The notes beneath the pieces were generated by a model. It was given only the letters and a program-made list of their open reading frames with translations, had not been told where the DNA came from and did not search any database. DNA of 64,000 bases from Eublepharis macularius. Its lineage: Eukaryota; Chordata; Lepidosauria; Squamata; Eublepharidae. Positions within the stretch are counted from its first letter, which is position 1. Every line of letters begins with the position of its first letter. A program made the position numbers and the translations under genes. Shown here piece after piece: positions 1-11,900 of the stretch. The stretch lies in contig NC_072799.1 of NCBI RefSeq assembly GCF_028583425.1, forward strand, positions 90,444,217 to 90,508,216, given 5' to 3'.

Positions 1-47
1 GCACTCTATGTGGGCTGCCTTTGAAGACGGTTCAGAAGCTTCACTTG

Positions 48-259
48 GGCCGTTTCCAGACGGCCCCCCGCCTCGCGAAACGTCGCGCGTCGTCGCGCGT
101 CGTTGCGCAGAAAACGCGAAATATCGCGTTTTCTCGCGCGAGTTTTGCGCGACGTCGCGCAAAACTCGCGCGAGAAAACGCGATATTTCGCGTTTTCTGC
201 GCAACGACGCGCGACGACGCGCGACGTTTCGCGAGGCGGGGGGCCGTCTGGAAACGGCC
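48..259. mobile_element. CpG-rich foldback, Harbinger-like (perfect palindrome)
   Basis: Bases 42-265 form an exact 224 bp palindrome centred on GACGTC at 153/154. The arms are made of CGCG-rich runs and end with GGCCGTTTCCAGACGG, the same terminal motif as the foldbacks at 35167 and 49442. Taking GGCC as the element end, the flanks are TTG and CAA, which are inverted rather than direct repeats. All open frames over it are by-products of the symmetry. Confidence 0.75.
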
Positions 260-274
260 CAAGTGTGGAATGCC

Positions 275-580
275 GTAGCAACATTACTCATTGGTTTTAG
301 TGATAAAGAACTTATCTCACTGGTGTTGGAACAACTTCCTAAGCTTCCTATTGGGCTTGTAGGCCCAATTCAAATGCTGCTTATTACCTTTAAAGCCCTA
401 AATGGTTGGGACCGGGATATTTCAAGGACTGCCTGCTTCCACATGTTCCTGCTCGTTCCTTGAGACTGTCAAGGAAGAAGGACCTGCTCGGTCTCCTGTC
501 TTTTTTAGAGGATAGGCAAGTAGCAGCTAGGAACAGGGCCCTTTAATGGAGCCTCTGCTGCTTTGGAATGACCTCTCCGT
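275..580 (+). repeat. L2-type LINE fragment (ORF2 C-terminus)
   Basis: The degraded coding matches the C-terminal part of L2 reverse-transcriptase proteins on this strand: QFQMLLITFKALNG...., a DLLGLL.. segment and a final W-N-D (TTTGGAATGACC). Stops and frameshifts are present. Confidence 0.6.
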
Positions 581-989
581 GGATGTGTGACTGGTAAAGG
601 GTTTGTTGTTTTCTTGGCATTTGGCGGAAGACTTTTTTATTCTCTGAGACTGTTTGATTTGAGTGTTTTCCGTACAGTCACTTTACAGTGCTTCAGGATC
701 GATTCTGCTTCCCATGTTCTCCAGAGTTCTGCGTGTGCAAGAGAGACATGGGAAACAGAAATGGGTTTTGTCCGTCTTTTCCCCGTTTTTTCCCCTTGTG
801 CACATTCTACGTTTTTTTTTAAAGCCACTGTCCAGTTGCTGCTGGCATGTGTTTTGATGATGCAGAATCAAAAACTCCTGTTCTGCTTCTCATGCCACCC
901 TCTTCCTTTCCCCAGGAGCTGATTGGTCTGTCTGCCGGTGACCACTTCTACCCCCCTCAGCTCTCTGAACTCCTTTTCTGCCATTTTTA

Positions 990-1716
990 TCAGTAGAATC
1001 AAAGAACCATAGGGTTGGAAGGGACTCCTGGGGTCATCTAGTCCACCCCCTGCACAATGCCAGACATTCACAACTACCCCCCCCTCCCCACACCCCCAGT
1101 GACACCTGCTCCATTCCCAGAAGATGGCAAAATACAGTCAGGATCCCTGGCCAAACTGATCTGCGGAAAATTGCTACCTGACCCCAAGGTGGTGTTTGGC
1201 CTTACTCTGGGCTTGTAAGAAGGGGCCACGAGAACTAAGCACTGATATAACCCTTCCTGCCCTCCCCCTCATGATCTGTCACATGGCCATCTCACCTCTG
1301 CTTAAAAACCTCCAAAGCAGGAGAGCCCACCACCTCCCGAGGAAGCCTGTTCCACTGAGGGACTGCTCTATCAGGAAGTACTTCCTAATGTTTAGCCGAA
1401 AACTCTATATCCTCTATATGACAGCCCTTCAAATGCTCGAATATGGTTATCATATCACCCCTCAGTCATCTCCCCAGGCTAAACATTCCGAGCTTCTTCA
1501 ACCTTTCCTCATAGGACTTGGTCTCCAGGCCCCTTGCCATCTTTGTTGCCTTCTTCTGGACACGTTCCAGTTTGTCTATATCCTTCTGAAATTGTGGTGC
1601 CCAAACCTGAACACAATACTCTAGGTGAGGTCTAACCAGAACGAGGTAAGGGTCGTAAGGCTGCTTCCTTCCTCCCGGGTATGGACACACACTCTTTTTT
1701 TTCAAAGCTGAGAAGT
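990..1716 (-). repeat. CR1 LINE 3' end
   Basis: On the minus strand a frame ending near 1466 reads [40 protein letters not shown] and [14 protein letters not shown], the typical C-terminus of CR1 reverse transcriptase. Downstream (lower coordinates) comes the usual CR1 3' UTR, ending at about 992 in a degenerate ATTCTATG-type terminus. Truncated at its 5' side near 1716. Confidence 0.9.
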
Positions 1717-2060
1717 AGTCCTAACGTTGCTGCTTTTCCCCAGTTGGCTTTAGAGTTAAATAGCTGCTTTTCCCTTCCTGCCTCAGTGGTATGAGCACAC
1801 TTTCATTTATTTATTTTTTCCAAAGCTAGGAATGAGTTGTAACCTGGCTTTAAACTCAGGAAAGGGTTAAATGGCTGCTTTCCTCTCCCTCCCAGATGTC
1901 TTCTCCTAACACCTAAGAGGGAAAAAACCTAAGCATTTTGCACAGCCATTTGCAAAACAAAGTGGCAGGGAAACTGCAAGGAGGGAATGAAGTAGCAGCA
2001 TTTTAACCCTTTCCTGGCTTGGCTTTAAAAAAATAATAAATGAGAGGCGAACAAGCATGA

Positions 2061-2335
2061 GAACCAGTTTGGTGTAGTGGTTAAGGGTGCGGGACTCTAA
2101 ACTGGAGAACCAGGTTTGATTCCCCACTCCTCCACTTGAATCCAGCTGGGTGACCTTGGGTCAGTCACAGCTTCTAAGACCTGTCTCAGCCCTACCCACC
2201 TCACAGGGTGATTATTGTTGTGGGGATAATAATAACATACTTTGTAAACCGTTCTAAGTGGGAGTTAAGTTGTCATGAAGGGCAGTATATAAATCAAATG
2301 TTGTTGCTGTTGTTATAATAATAAAAATACATTTT
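2061..2335 (+). repeat. tRNA-derived squamate SINE
   Basis: Begins GAACCAGTTTGGTGTAGTGG (A-box region) followed by a B-box-like GGTTTGATTCC at about 2113, then the body TGGGTGACCTTGGGTCAGTC and a tail ending ...AAATCAAATGTTGTTGCTG plus TAA-rich DNA. The same unit recurs at 40353, 47126 (-) and 56196 (-). Confidence 0.85.
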
Positions 2336-2905
2336 CCGCCAGAACTCTGCCTCTCCAGTTGGCACGGGACAGCCCAATCAGCAAATACGAGGGAATGGGT
2401 TGCAACATTGCAACATTGTGAGACATGCTAATTAAAAAAAAAATGACGTCAGTTCCAGCCTCCACAAAATGCAGCCCTAAACAGACACATCTCAACTTGT
2501 TAGCAGCTACCAAATCACCTCGAGGTTGTGCAGTGCAGAATGATGGGACCGATCGGCGTTAATGCTCAGCATCACCGGCTTAAAGTGTGCCATGTGGAAT
2601 GGGCCCTGGTTTTGTCTCTCTTTGTACTGGTCATTAAATTTTAACTCTGCTTGCTATTATTTACTGTGGTTCAATGACTGGTTCGAACAAAGAGATGTGT
2701 GTGTGTTAGTGCCAACTTGCTGTATTTAGACATGTAAATGAAACACAAAACTCTCCTCTAAAGCTCATGGGCATTATTTAATGAGAATAGAAGACAATTG
2801 GGGGCTGATATTCAGCAGGTAATTAATGATGCATCCGTTTATATATTAAGCAGCCGTCTGAGCTAATGAACTGATCTCTCATAAAAACTATTTTTTTTTC
2901 TAATC
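2336..2905. other. CORIN intron, no recognised feature
   Basis: AT-rich sequence with no gene or clear repeat. The 2750-2900 part, just before the 50 bp CORIN exon, looks non-repetitive and may be conserved intron. Confidence 0.4.
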
Positions 2906-2908
2906 TAG

Positions 2909-2958
2909 GTTGCCCTGCAGAAGCAACAGCGTGGTTTCCCTTCTATGTACCAAAGAAG
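2909..2958 (+). CDS. CORIN: CORIN exon: end of SRCR domain
   Basis: A 50 bp exon preceded by a pyrimidine tract ending in TAG and followed by the donor GTAAGA. Read from its second base it gives [16 protein letters not shown] plus one G. That matches the end of the corin scavenger-receptor domain, including the final cysteine before the protease. The leftover G joins AT from the next exon to make the Asp codon just before the protease-domain Cys. It is too short to show as an open frame and is found by homology and splice sites. Confidence 0.9.
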
Positions 2959-5900
2959 GTAAGACGCATCATTCGCTTTACTACAAAGGAGGAGATGAAG
3001 CAGACAACTTCAGTTCATTAACACCCATACCTTCAATATAATATCTAGAAAGAATTAATCCCTTTATTACAACTGCTTGGTGCAGCATTGAAGCTGGTGG
3101 TAAAGACAGGCCTACCTGTTAACAGGAACATTTATAGGCTTTGGTTCCCTGCCACCATCTTTTGCTTCTGTAAAAGCACTTGTAATACCATGGTAACATC
3201 CAGGATTTGACTACTGCAATGTACTTCGAAGTTTCTGCTCTAAGTTAACTTGGAGCCTCCAGTTGGTGCAGAACAGTGAAGCTTGGTTACTGTCGAGAGC
3301 TAGCCAAAGTATGAACATTACTGTCATTCTGCAGTCATTCCGTTGGCTACCTATCAGTTACAGCCTACAGGGCTCAATTCAAGGTACTGGCTATCCGGGC
3401 TTTTTTTCAGCAGGAACGCGGTGGAATGGAGTTCCGGCACCTCTTGAAAATGGTCACATGGCTGGTGGCCCCGCCCCCTGATCTCCAGACAGAGGGGAGT
3501 TGAGATTGCCCTCCGCGCCATGTGGCGCAGAGGGCAATCTCAACTCCCCTCTGTCTGGAGATCAGGGGGCGGGGCCAACAGCCATGTGACCATTTTCTCC
3601 GAGGGTAACCCACTGAGTTCCACCATCTCTTTTCCCAGAAAAAAAGCCCTGCTGGCTATCCTATACAAAGCTCTTCATGGCCTTGGCCCATCATATCTAT
3701 GGGGCTGCCTCTCTCCCTATGTTACACCCTGATAGGTTCATTCATCTGAACAGGACCTTCTGCAGGTGCCACGCTGCAGTTGGACAAAATCAAGAGCTTC
3801 CCGTACATGTGCATTCTCTGCAGAGGTCCCCATCTTATGGAACAACCTACCTGAAGGGGTCAGGAAAGCTCCCACTCTTCTGGCGTTCCACAAATTATGC
3901 AAAAATGAGTTATTCAAGAGGGCTTTTTCCTCAGATAGGACGGCTATACTATAAGGAAGTAGGACTATGTACTTCACTGCTATGTCCTACTGGGTAGGTT
4001 CTATGTTGATTAATATATCAGACTGGGAATTGCTTATGCTCTGTTTCAGCATTTCTTCAACTCTGTATTGGTTTTCTATTGGTTTCAGATTTTTGCAAAT
4101 TTGCATTTATATACCCTATTATATTGTTTATTGAAATCTCTTTGAATTGACTGTACTGACTCACACTATATAATCCACCTTGAGTTTCAGTGAGAAAGGT
4201 GGACTATGAGTCTCTGTACATGAGACGCCGGGGCGCGTGTCCATCAAATGTTGGGAGACATAATGTTAGCAGGGAAGTGTAGTTTTGAAAGACAGAGCCG
4301 GCAGAGATTGCTCCAGAAGAGATGGATTTTCTCAAAGCTCTCTGCTGCCTCTGGTGTGCTGAACTGTCTCCTTTTCTGGAGCTTTTACCCTGCCACCCTC
4401 ACTCCTTTTAAAACTTTGAATTAACTGAGACTTGGCACAGCAAAGGCTCCAGACCCGAGACACCAGAGGTGTTGGAGGGCTGTGAGAGAATCTGTCCCCT
4501 CCAGAGCAATCTCTGCCGGCTCTGTCATTTAAAACTATGCTTTCTGGCTAACATTGCATTTGAAAATATTGTCAAAATATTGTGTAGAGAGATTCTATAA
4601 ATAACATAAATAAATAAAAACTACGAATCAAATCAAGGCATCCTGTTCCACTCTCTTACCATCTTCCTTTTCTTCAAATGCCTGGCATATATTCCTGATG
4701 AAACATTTGACAATTAAAAAAAACCTTGCACTCTTCAACATATCTACAGATCTATTCAGAGAGGAGAGGATTGAAAGTTGGACATAAGGAGCAGCCAGAG
4801 CACTGTACACAGCTCCACTCAGAAAGGGGGTGAGGCTTGTCACGCAAGCCAAGCCGCCTCTGTCCTTCTAGATTCTGCCCCAAACCAGGAGAACAGCTTC
4901 TCTCTCTCTCTCCCAAACCCAGCCTGGGCACAAAGACAATTTTTATGCTTAAAAGTGGGAAGTACCCTTCTACATCAGGTTTATTACTGAATCTATGTGT
5001 CTCTCTCTTCTCCCTGGCTATGCCTGGTTCTCGTTTGTCACCCTTTCCCCCATTCTCCCTTTATTTTATTTTATTTATAAAGACAAATACTTGCAATTTG
5101 CCAGTTGGCATAATATGAGATTATACAGACTACAGGACCTATTCGAGTAGAGGGGTATTGCATCACAAGGGAGCAATTTAAGTTATAGCGATTACAATTG
5201 GTAACAAGTATACCATGTTACTTGCTCTAACAAATTCAACAATTTTGCAGCAGGCATCTCATAAGCTAACAAATTTCAAGATTAGCTGATATTCTTCGTC
5301 ATTTTTCTGTGCATCCCCACATTGCGGAGTGCGCATGCGCAGGCCTGCCAATGGAGAAACTTACTAGCTTCGTAAGAGCTCTGATAGGGGTCGCTAATCT
5401 CCAGTCACGTAGCTGAACCATTTTCCCCACCTAAAACGGGGCACATGACCTAGGAGGAACAACCCTCTGTCCCTCAGTTCTCTCTTAGCCACCGTGAAGA
5501 GAGGAACTTTGCTTCAGAGCTCATTCGTAGTTGCTTTTTCTTCGGCTTGAAGTTTTGGTAATTTGACTTCTGGACCTTCCTTCACTGAACCTGCTCCAGT
5601 GGGGGAATTATTGGATCTGGTGCACAGCTCGACCTCGAGAGTCAGGTCACTGACTCTGAGCCAGAGGAGAGAGCACAGCTCCGAGCGGGAACATTCTTTG
5701 GGAACCAAGGAGGATTGGTTCCAAATGTGTGCAAACTTTAGATCTGAGAGGAACGATTGGGCACCAACATCATCTATCCTGTTGTATTCCACCTCCTTAT
5801 CACTGTTACTGGGCTGGCAGCCCTCACGGGTTCGAGGCATCGGATCCGAGGCCATCTACTTCCTTGGCTTGGCTGCAGCCTCCATCTTCTGTGCAGCCGC

Positions 5901-8900
5901 AGTACTCCGATGACTCGGAGGACGAGGATGTTGATTATCGACTGGAACCATCTGACTACAGATCCGAAGTGTCAGAACCGTCTCCAGACGAGAATGTGGC
6001 ACCATCTTTGGGTTCACTTTATGAAGACTTACGCCTTTATGCTGAACAAGTGGCGAGAATGGTGCAGGCGTTGGATTTGGATGTGTCATCTTCCACTCCG
6101 AAGACATCTGGCAAGCTGTGGGGCAGACTATACAGCAACACACCAGCAGCAGTGGGATTTCCCATTGCAGAGGGCCTAGATGAGTTGATTTTGAAGACAT
6201 GGGAGAAGCCTGCACAATTGCCTGCCACTTCCAAGAGAGTTGAGGCCATGTATAAGGTTAAGCAAGACATATGGCCAGCTGTCTTTAAGCATTCTGTGCC
6301 TTCTTCCTTAGCGACTGAGGAGTTCCAGAAGCAGAGGCAGGGCTTTCATTTGGTTCCAACTGATAAGGAAGGTAGGAAGGTCGATGCCAACTGGAGAAGA
6401 CAGTACTCTATCTCCACATTGAATTTGCATATTGGTAATCACCAAGTTATTATGGGTGGCTGGCTACCAATTGTATTTATGGGAGAAGCTGTCTATGTTA
6501 CGCGTCTGCCTGAAGACAAGCAAGTGCTGTTCAACCTTCTTCAGACAGAAGCCATAAGGGTTTCCAAGCAGCAGATGAATGCTGGACTGCATGCTGTCGA
6601 AACTGCTGTGAAGGTGATGGCAGGTACCATTCTGATTAGGCGCCGTTCTTGGTTAAGGTTGACCTGAGACCTGAACCAGGGTTGAAGAGATGTCGCTGTG
6701 GCAAGGGCAGTGTTGCAGTCACTATTCATGTAAAGCAAAGGAAGTTGTACTTATGTGTCTGAAGCACTATTGCTTATTAAATAAACACAAAACTGTTCCT
6801 GTTGGCAGTAGTTTTTATTATACTTCAATTTACATGACAGATAGTCATATATATGTGTGTGTGTATATAGTTATTGTACATGTTAAATGGTCCATACCTG
6901 TTGTTGTTGTTGGATAACCTAAAAAAAAAGAGAGAATCATTTATTTGTGTTTTGACTATTGAAAGCACTCTTCAGTGATGCTCTTATGCTGTAGTTAAAT
7001 AAAATTGAGTTGGAGAGATTCACCCTGCCTCCTTGCTGTGTGTAGCTTGGTAATCTTCCCAATGTCGGGATGTACGGAAGAACGATGATGAAAACAGGGT
7101 TGTACATACCTGTAACTATTGTTCATCGAGTTCTTCTGTGCAGACACACATCCCTCCCTCCTGTCCTGCTGGGAACTCTCTAATGGTAATTGCTTGGGTT
7201 CACGGTGGCTCAGGAGAACTGAGAGACGGGGTCATGCCTCCTAGGTCACGTGCCCCATTTTAGCTGGGAAAAATGGTTAGGCTACGTGACTGGAGAGCAG
7301 TGACCCTTATCGGAGTGCTAACGAAGCTAATAGGTTTCTCCGTCAGCAGGCCTGTGCGTGCGCAGTTCACGATGTGTGTCTGCACAGAAGAACTTGATGA
7401 GCAATAGTTACAGGTATGTACAACCTTGTTTTCTACAGCTCCAAAAATTTAAAAGCAGTTATTTATAGAATGTTTACTTCTATATCTGATGATGACTTGT
7501 GTGAGTTAGAAGACGCTTGGGAAATAGTTGTTAGTATATAAACTCAGAAAGTTGGTTTATAACACAGAGGAAGCCACATATTCATTCAAACTCTCTGAAG
7601 GATAAAGGATCCATATTTTACATCTCTGGCACCTTCCATTCACTGAAACACCTACAGTTAATTGTTGGAAAAGCTGCAGTGTTCTGGGTATTTTAAAAAC
7701 CAAGGTTGCTCTGCAGTGAATCAATATTAAATGTACCAAGTAGTATTATAGTATTAGATTGTCTAAAATTGTGATGTAGAAAAACGGCTAAGCCTTGAGT
7801 GCTAGAATTTAAGCATGAAATCTGCTTCTGCAAAGCAAGGTGCATACATTTTCTAGAGGCAACATGAAACAGCAACTCTGTTTTACATCTCCGATGTAAA
7901 ATAGAATGATGATCTCCGTATAATAATCCAAATCACTTGGAAAAATTCCACAATAGCATTACACATTCCTAGCAGAAGCAGAAGTGTTGTCCTGATACTC
8001 CTAATGGTACAGAAAACCATGTTACAGAAGCATTGGAGAGAAGACACCCAAAATATGTTTTCTTGAGTTAGTGTCCGTACGGTAATGCTAATGTGCAAAC
8101 CAATCCTTCAGGGGTATCTTCCATTATAAGCATTAAACATCATGTAGCACTAGAGTTCTATTGTTAGAATTCTTGATATATAATTTGGACCTAAAAAACA
8201 ACCATGGAGGAACCTGATCTGGATTGAGGCTGCAGCACTGGAGAAGAGAGGGTTTATCTCTACCTGTGCTGTTTTGCTGATTGGGTGTAGTTTTGTTCTA
8301 AGTGAGTGATAACAGGAGTTTGCTCTAGAAACAGAGCAATATTAGAATGCATGGGTTGGATCCCACCAGCTTTTACTCTGTTCAGAAAGGGGTGGGAGGT
8401 TGCCCCTTGTCTACCAAAAGTGCTGTGTTGGGGACCATAGGTCCAGCACTGACAAAAGTCATGTGGGACAGCGGTTGTTATAAGGAGGGGCATTGGGCAA
8501 AGTTGGGAGAAAAGCTGGCTGGATCCAGCCCCATGTATCTATTCTGTTTTTACGGGGTTGTTTGCCATTGCCTTCCCCAGTCATCTACACTTTACTCCCA
8601 GGAAACTCGGTACTCATTTTACCAACCTTGGAAGGATGGAAGGCTGAGTCAACCTTGAGCCGGGTACTTGGACCCGGCTTCCGCCAGGATCAAATTCGGG
8701 TCATGAGCAGAGCTTGGGCTGCAGTACTGCAGCTTACCACTCTGTGCCATGGGGCTCCTTGTATCTCTTCTAATCCTAACCTATTTAGCATGAAAAAAGT
8801 ATTCTCTGGTGTATTTCTTCTAGAATGTACTCTCACAAAGCTCTGTTGTTAATCTTTGGAGTAAATCCAGTAAAAAAAAAGGGGGGGGAGATAAGTGTAT

Positions 8901-11900
8901 GTTGTATAACTGGGATCTCAACCTTTTTGAGACTGCAAGCACCGTTGGAATTCTGATAGAGTGTGGTGGGTGCAGCCACAAGTGGCAACCAAAGGAGGTG
9001 GAACCAGCCAGACAATGGCTGCTGCAGCTTACTTTCACTCACACAGTGCAGACTCTTGAGCTATGGTGGCAGCTGCTTCTGAACCAACCTTTTAAAAAAC
9101 CTTCACAGCAAATCAAATGTCCTGTTCCCAACTAAAAGCTTTACAGGGCAAAAGCCCCAAACTGGCCCCGCCCATTTTCTAAAAACACTTGGTGAGCACC
9201 AGGAACGGTGTCAGCAGGTGCCATGTTAACCCCTAGGCACCATGCTGGGGACTGCAGTTGTACACTGAGATTTCCCTAATCTTAGCTTGTATCAAGTTTT
9301 TGGGAAGTACCTGATTCTCAAATATGGTCCTGTAAGATATTTTAGAGCTGGCACTTGGTTTTTAAAAAACAAACAAACCCTGGGCCTGTCAAGTACTTTA
9401 TTTATTAGCAGAATGTTTTATATGTTTCTTAATAGATTGTGGACGTCGCCCTGCAGCCCGTATGAGCAAGAGGATCCTAGGGGGCAGGACCAGTCGCCCT
9501 GGACGGTGGCCATGGCAATGCTCCCTACAAAGCGAGCCGAGTGGGCACATCTGTGGCTGTGTCCTCATTGCAAAAAAATGGGTATTGACAGTGGCACACT
9601 GCTTTGAGGGGTGAGTGGTGCTGAGAATGCTTTGCTGCTGGCCCAAGAATTGCATTTGCACAAATAATTTCTAAATGTGTGTAGTAGTCAGTTGGTCCAT
9701 GGATAGACTCTGTGGGCTGGAGCACGCATTACACTTATCATGAGGATACTGCAATGACAGGCTTCTCGTAGTGGCTGATCTGTGCAATGGTTAGAAGCTA
9801 AGAGCTCAAGCAGGGCTTTTTTTCAGGGGGAACGCAGGGGAACGGAGTTCTGGAACCTCTGGAAAATGGTCACATGGCTGGTGGCCCCGCCCCCTGATCT
9901 CCGGACAGAGGGGAGTTGAGGGGCGCGGAGGGCAATCTAAACTCCCCTCTGTCTGGAGATCGGGGTGGGGCCACCAGCCATGTGACCATTTTCTCCGAGG
10001 GCAACCCACTGAGTTCCACCACCTCTTTTTCCCAGAAAAAAAGCCCTGAGCTCAAGTATTGTGTTTTGTTTCTATGCACCCTCATTTGGTCTCTGTTGGT
10101 CATTATGAGGTCTTGCAGTTGGTTATGTGAATGCTGATATGTAGAAGGACAGAAGATTTTTGTGCCTCTGGCTCAGGGCAGTGCAAAAGGAATATTTTAC
10201 AATCCTTTCCCACTAGAAATTCTGTGAAAGAGATCATGAGAGAGCAGGGCAGGATCTAGGGTTGCCAGTGCCCAGGGCAACCCAGGTCTGGCAAGCCGGC
10301 CTCCCCCTGTCCTGCGGGGCAGGCAAATGGTGCAGGCGGCCTCCTAGCCCCGCGCGCTGCCACCTGCGCGCTCCCTGAGGCTGGCAGCTGCCCCTGGCGC
10401 CCCCTCTTTGGCGGCGCTGGGGGCAGACTACCCCCCTCCCCGCCCCCGTCGATCTGGCCCTGTGAGAGAGAGCAGCAAGAGAAAGGATATGGTCTACAAG
10501 GTTTAAAGGATGCCTTCAAATATGTCCACAATTTTAAATGTACAGAGGACCAACTGTAAACTAAATTAATAAAGTTGCAATGAATCGTTTCAAGGATAGA
10601 CACATTTCCTTTTAAATATATTACTAAGCATGCTTTGTGTTAAGATCTTGACCATAGATTGGACCTGCATAACAAAAGGCCGATGCGATGCCTCGCCAAC
10701 AATGTTTAGCCCCTACAAACATGGAAATACAAACATCTTTTGAATACAGTCCCTTCCCATATCCAGAAAGACCTTCTGCAGTGTAGGTTGTAGAGAATCT
10801 ATTACATTCTGTGTTGCTAATGCTTGCCCTCTCCTTGTACTTAACGTTCGGAGTTAGAATTGACTGCAGTTTCTCCAGCCTGTGTCACCGGTGGCCTGCC
10901 TGCCTCTGAACCACCCCCCCCCCACGGCGGAACCACAACTTGCTATGTAGAGTTCCATGATTCCTTGGAAGTGCTTTTTTGTGGTTTTCTGCATTGAATA
11001 CAGTTGTCAGGGCTGGGATTTAAAGTGAGAAATTGACACAACAGGAGAGTAGCTCCAGAGCCCTTTCTACTTGAGTTTTGTTCCTCTTGAAAAATCCACC
11101 CCCATCCCCAATCAGGCTGTTTTCATCATTGCTGTCAAATCAAAATAGTACCTCCAAAGCCAGTTTCTCCCTTTCAACCAGAGATCGAGCAGCAAAAGTC
11201 CTAGAAGAGAATCACATAATTATACAGAGCATATAGTTCCCTCCATAGAGGGTGAATTTGTTGGTAGAGCTAAAGCTGCTAAGTTTGGTGAGAAGAAGTA
11301 GAAATGAGAAGGTGGGCCTACAGGGCACTGGAATGTAGACGGGATACAGAGAGTCTTCAGTTGGCATCTGTGAGGTTGATACCCTCAAGAATAGCTAACA
11401 CACCATCTTTGGATGAAAGCAAACCATCACTTTATTGATTACAGCCATTGGGACATTGGCAAGGCATAGAGCAGTGGAACCACTGCATCGGACAGCCCCT
11501 TGCCTTTCGATGGCCACTTCCTCAGCATCCTTACTGGGTACCATGGGATGGCAGGGGGTGTACTCCCCTCCAGGTGTGTCCCTGATGGACCCTGCCACCC
11601 AGGGAAAAGCCTGCAACAGCCAGCCCAGATGCGTAACTTTTGGCCTCCCTCAGATCCCTTAAAGGGACTCTGACAAGCAAAGGGTAAGCTGCCTAGTCAG
11701 CTCAGCACACCTGCAGATCTGGCAACAGTGCCTCAAAACCACCACAAGAGGCAGGTGTGCGGCTTGACGCCCATCAATGCTCCAACGGCTGCAGTTAATT
11801 TGGAGTCCCCCCCTCCCGAGGCAGCCCCTGCCCAGTGCCCAGAGGAAGGCCAAAAACAAAAAAACCCCACAGCAGCAATGCCGCTTCTGCTGCAGTGGTC

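Larger units (their letters stand above)
5290..7440 (+). mobile_element. DIRS-like retrotransposon, internally deleted
   Basis: Inverted terminal repeats are readable: 5305-5498 pairs with 7199-7385 (shared blocks include CAGTCACGTAG, GACCTAGGAGG and CCACCGTGAA read from the left). Between them lies a gag-like frame (5729-6667). Segment 7100-7160 is in turn complementary to the outermost right end (7383-7436), which fits the internal complementary region known from DIRS elements. I see no reverse transcriptase or tyrosine recombinase, so this is a non-autonomous or deleted copy. Confidence 0.75.

Noticed and set aside
6..463. Overlapping open frames on both strands in the first 460 bases
   Set aside because: They follow from the perfect palindrome and differ only in reading direction; the sequence is a foldback element.
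2061..2150. tRNA gene suggested by A-box and B-box motifs
   Set aside because: No cloverleaf; the unit recurs as a dispersed SINE.
3395..3651. CRISPR-like or regulatory palindrome array
   Set aside because: The repeats are dispersed transposons with target duplications, not a spaced array, and the genome is vertebrate.
9287..9607. 106-codon frame overlapping the CORIN His exon
   Set aside because: Wrong frame; the exon reads as corin in another frame with proper splice sites.
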